From an uncultured Oscillospiraceae bacterium (GTDB lineage: Bacteria; Bacillota; Clostridia; Oscillospirales; Oscillospiraceae), in assembly GCA_934646175.1 (NCBI GenBank), contig CAKUEI010000035.1, positions 1 through 16,408 of the forward strand: 16,408 nucleotides of DNA, in the 5' to 3' direction. Positions 14,567 through 16,408 of this stretch are shown piece by piece. Below the pieces are notes generated by a model that saw nothing but the letters and a program-made list of their open reading frames with translations, did not search any database and was not told the origin of the DNA. Every line of letters starts with the position of its first letter. Position 1 is the first letter of the stretch. Position numbers and translations under genes: made by a program.

Positions 14567-14608
14567 ATAAAAACCGCAAAGACCTTGAAAATCAAGGACT
14601 TTGCGGTT
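14566..14608 (-). terminator. Intrinsic terminator after the PRK06851-type ATPase gene
   Basis: Arms at 14572-14588 and 14592-14608 pair over 10 bp (AACCGCAAAG/CTTTGCGGTT), an A-A mismatch and 6 more bp (CCTTGA/TCAAGG), with a 3-nt loop. On the minus strand the stem is followed by TTTTTATT; the plus strand has no T-run. It lies 26 nt after the ATPase stop codon. Confidence 0.85.
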
Positions 14609-14634
14609 CGGCAAAAAGACGAATCAGATAACAG

Positions 14635-15726
14635 TCAGTCCGCCTGCGGCAGGGAAAGGATCTCAGCGGCGATGGAATCGGCCAGCTGCTCCCCTCGTTT
14701 GAAGTCCACATAGGGGTGATAGACGGCCTCTAAGGCGTCATGCTTCGCCTTGGCCTCGGCAAGGGAAGCGCAGGCTTCCTCCGTCAGGGCGGAGGCCACC
14801 CGACGGGCGAAACGGAGCCGGGGGCGGCTGCGGCGGACCAGGTCGTGGTCGGCCATGGAATCGAGACGGAGGCGGCGATAGGCTTTTCCCTCGTAGGGCA
14901 TTTCCGGCGAGGAGGTGAGGAAGGCCAGAGAAAGCTCCGGGATGATGAGATGCTCCAGCCGCTCCGGCGCCATGGGGGAGGGGCAGGCGATCACGTCGTA
15001 CCCCGCGGCGGCGGCCCCGGAGAAAATGGGGGCGAGCAGGGCATGGGAAAGGCCGTAGCTGTCCTGAAGGGCGTAGACCCGGTCGGCCAGAGTCTCCACC
15101 GTGGAGAAAAGACAGAGGGGACCGCCGGGGGTGACGGCACTTAAAAAGCGCTTTTTCACCTGACCGGGCTGTGCCCGGACGGGCTTCACCTCCCGCTTCA
15201 GGATGCCGCGGGCGCGCTTTTGCAGCTTTGCCTCCAGTGCGGGAGTGAGCAGGGAGGAGCGGAGGTCCTCCCGGATCCCGGCGGAGGCGGCAAGGCATCG
15301 GTAGGCCCGGACGTAGCAGGCGGAGTAGCCGTCCATGGCATGGAACAGGGATTCCCGGACGGAGGCGAGGGCGGCTTTGTCGTAGCAGTCGCCCATGTTG
15401 ACGTACTGCTCCACCAGACCGGGGTACTTCGGCTCCACCACGTGGGGTGCGGTGCCGTCCACGATGGCGATGCGCAGGCGGGGGAGGACGATGGCGTCCA
15501 GCGAGGCGGGGTCGCCGGAGCATAGAATGTACTCCACCGGCTGGCCGAAGGCCTGACAGCGGGCGGCCACCCGGCGCATGAGGGTGGATTTGCCGCAGCC
15601 GGGGCCGCCTTTCAGGATATAGATCCCGGCGGCGGATTCCGGCGGGAGCAGGTCGTCGTAGAGCGAATAGAAGCCGGACGGGGAGTTGGCCCCGAGGAAA
15701 AATTGGGTTCTAGGCGTATCTGACAT
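14635..15726 (-). CDS. PRK06851-type duplicated P-loop ATPase, second Walker A degenerate
   Basis: The product has 363 residues. I chose the ATG at 15726 because GGAGGG lies 8 nt upstream on the minus strand; a longer reading from 15831 lacks this. The first half (about 5-110) has TQFFLGANSPSGF, Walker A GGPGCGKST (40-48), a SGDPASLDAIV segment and the characteristic IVDGTAPHVVEPKYPG (88-103). The second half (about 193-275) repeats the layout: KRFLSAVTPGGP, a predicted strand (DRVYAL), then GYDVIACPSPMAPERLEHLIIPEL. Where a second GxxGxGKST would stand it reads QDSYGLSHALL (221-231), so nucleotide binding there is probably lost. The family has no established role that I can cite. A terminator follows; I see no convincing promoter between it and the divergent fhs leader. 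Confidence 0.8.
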   Translation of the reverse strand: MSDTPRTQFFLGANSPSGFYSLYDDLLPPESAAGIYILKGGPGCGKSTLMRRVAARCQAFGQPVEYILCSGDPASLDAIVLPRLRIAIVDGTAPHVVEPKYPGLVEQYVNMGDCYDKAALASVRESLFHAMDGYSACYVRAYRCLAASAGIREDLRSSLLTPALEAKLQKRARGILKREVKPVRAQPGQVKKRFLSAVTPGGPLCLFSTVETLADRVYALQDSYGLSHALLAPIFSGAAAAGYDVIACPSPMAPERLEHLIIPELSLAFLTSSPEMPYEGKAYRRLRLDSMADHDLVRRSRPRLRFARRVASALTEEACASLAEAKAKHDALEAVYHPYVDFKRGEQLADSIAAEILSLPQAD

Positions 15727-15838
15727 GGAAAATCCCTCCAACGAAACGATTTTTTCACATGCCAGCCTATGCCGGGAGGAAGAAGAGGGTGAGAACGTTC
15801 GGGGTGCAGCGGGGAAAACCGGCTGGCCCAACTGCCCC

Positions 15839-15867
15839 TTGACAGCGGGGACGGGCTATGATAAGGT
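15839..15867 (+). promoter_or_regulatory. Promoter of the ZTP riboswitch-fhs transcript
   Basis: A perfect TTGACA (15839-15844) is followed at 17 nt by TAAGGT (15862-15867). That gives a start near 15874, exactly at the base of the riboswitch. A better-looking TATGAT (15857-15862) is only 12 nt from the -35 and was set aside. Confidence 0.65.
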
Positions 15868-15875
15868 AAACATAC

Positions 15876-15973
15876 CGCATGACTGACGGAAGTGGATGAG
15901 ACCACATGGAGTGCGGGACGAGGAAAATGCCGACCGTCTGGGCGCACTGCGAAGCACGTGGTGCGCCTTTTTT
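15876..15973 (+). ncRNA. ZTP (pfl) riboswitch with expression-platform terminator
   Basis: The pfl-motif elements occur in order. P1 is CCGCA (15876-15880) with TGCGG (15912-15916). The conserved GACTGACG is followed by hairpin GTGG/CCAC and GGAG. The highly conserved 3' element CCGACCGTCTGGGC (15930-15943) overlaps the terminator stem. ZTP/ZMP, which build up when 10-formyl-THF runs low, should stabilise the aptamer and let transcription continue into fhs, the enzyme that makes 10-formyl-THF. Known fhs leaders in this riboswitch class support the call. The pseudoknot was not folded. Confidence 0.92.
15941..15973 (+). terminator. Terminator of the ZTP riboswitch
   Basis: GGCGCAC (15941-15947) pairs with GTGCGCC (15961-15967) and is followed by six T residues (15968-15973). 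Its 5' arm shares bases with the conserved CTGGGC of the aptamer, so ligand binding and termination are mutually exclusive. Confidence 0.85.
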
Positions 15974-16008
15974 GATGCGCACCGGGATATTCAGGGAGGA
16001 TGAAACGC

Positions 16009-16408
16009 ATGACGGATATTGAGATCGCACAGGCGTGCAGCATGAAGAAGATCACCGAGATCGCCCAGACCGCCGGTGTGGGCGAGGGCTATCTGGAACA
16101 GTACGGAAATCATAAGGCCAAGGTGGACTACCGGCTTTTAAAGGATATGGCTGGGAAGCCCGACGGCAAGCTGGTGCTGGTGACCGCCATCAACCCCACC
16201 CCCGCGGGCGAGGGAAAGACCACCACCACTGTGGGCCTCACCGACGGCCTGCGGAAGATCGGGAAAAAGGCCGTGGCGGCCCTGCGTGAGCCATCCCTCG
16301 GCCCTGTGTTCGGCGTGAAGGGCGGCGCCGCCGGCGGCGGTTATGCGCAGGTGGTGCCCATGGAGGACATCAACCTTCACTTCACCGGTGATTTCCACGC
16401 CATCGGCG
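16009..16408 (+). CDS. fhs: Formate--tetrahydrofolate ligase, N-terminal part (cut by window end)
   Basis: The visible 133 codons begin MTDIEIAQA, preceded by AGGGAGGA 8 nt upstream. The sequence continues with the family's hallmark segments: NHKAKVDY, then [16 protein letters not shown] (a P-loop-like ATP site at about 63-78), [23 protein letters not shown] and [12 protein letters not shown]. The enzyme joins formate to tetrahydrofolate using ATP, giving 10-formyl-THF for purine synthesis and one-carbon flow. The usual length is about 555 residues, so roughly three quarters of the gene lies beyond the window. It is controlled by the ZTP riboswitch in its leader. Confidence 0.97.
   Translation, partial: MTDIEIAQACSMKKITEIAQTAGVGEGYLEQYGNHKAKVDYRLLKDMAGKPDGKLVLVTAINPTPAGEGKTTTTVGLTDGLRKIGKKAVAALREPSLGPVFGVKGGAAGGGYAQVVPMEDINLHFTGDFHAIG

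Noticed and set aside
15793..15800. Palindrome GAACGTTC upstream of fhs, resembling a LexA box
   Set aside because: The Firmicute LexA site needs four bases between GAAC and GTTC. Here there are none, and the neighbouring genes are not SOS genes.
15761..15827. GCCAGCC and GGCTGGC as an inverted repeat between the ATPase and fhs genes
   Set aside because: The arms are only 7 bp and 53 nt apart in GC-rich DNA, which chance easily produces.

Overview
The window looks like a chromosomal piece of a GC-rich Gram-positive anaerobe, most likely an Oscillospirales/Clostridia gut-type bacterium. This is inferred from strong AGGAGG-type ribosome binding sites, sigma-A-like promoters, a cysteine T-box leader, a ZTP riboswitch before a formate-tetrahydrofolate ligase gene, and low-GC-type Firmicute families (DUF1385, the PRK06851-type ATPase) carried on GC-rich DNA. 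I cannot name the species. No insertion sequence, prophage, CRISPR array or rRNA is visible. Genes are tightly packed.

Layout. (1) 1-72: the 5' part of a tRNA-Leu(CAA) gene on the minus strand, with its own promoter, cut by the window edge. (2) 212-3697: a three-gene plus-strand operon of a lipoprotein with DxDGD-type repeats, an OmpR/PhoB response regulator and a membrane histidine kinase. It is probably an envelope-sensing module with a dedicated lipoprotein partner. (3) 3710-10581: one promoter followed by eight closely spaced plus-strand genes: DUF1385 membrane protein, prmC, recA, recX, rimO, pgsA, a DUF2500-like membrane protein and a two-cupin protein. This mixes translation-factor modification (PrmC, RimO), recombination (RecA/RecX) and phospholipid synthesis (PgsA). 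(4) 10593-10625: a perfect 13-bp hairpin whose loop and stem copy a tRNA acceptor/T-arm minihelix. (5) 10652-13052: promoter, cysteine T-box leader with terminator, then cysE and cysS overlapping by 4 nt, closed by a bidirectional terminator. Uncharged tRNA-Cys is predicted to switch on both cysteine synthesis and tRNA charging.

(6) 13117-15726: two minus-strand genes, each with its own terminator. One is a YitT/YczE-like membrane domain fused to a cytidylate-kinase-like P-loop domain. The other is a PRK06851-type duplicated ATPase whose second Walker A has been lost. A 10-bp inverted repeat lies between them. (7) 15839-16408: promoter, ZTP (pfl) riboswitch with terminator, and the start of fhs, which runs off the window.

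Most of the window is ordinary core genome. The least described parts are the lipoprotein/two-component operon, the membrane-kinase fusion, the half-degenerate ATPase and the tRNA-minihelix hairpin. No computation was run; all family calls are from reading motifs.
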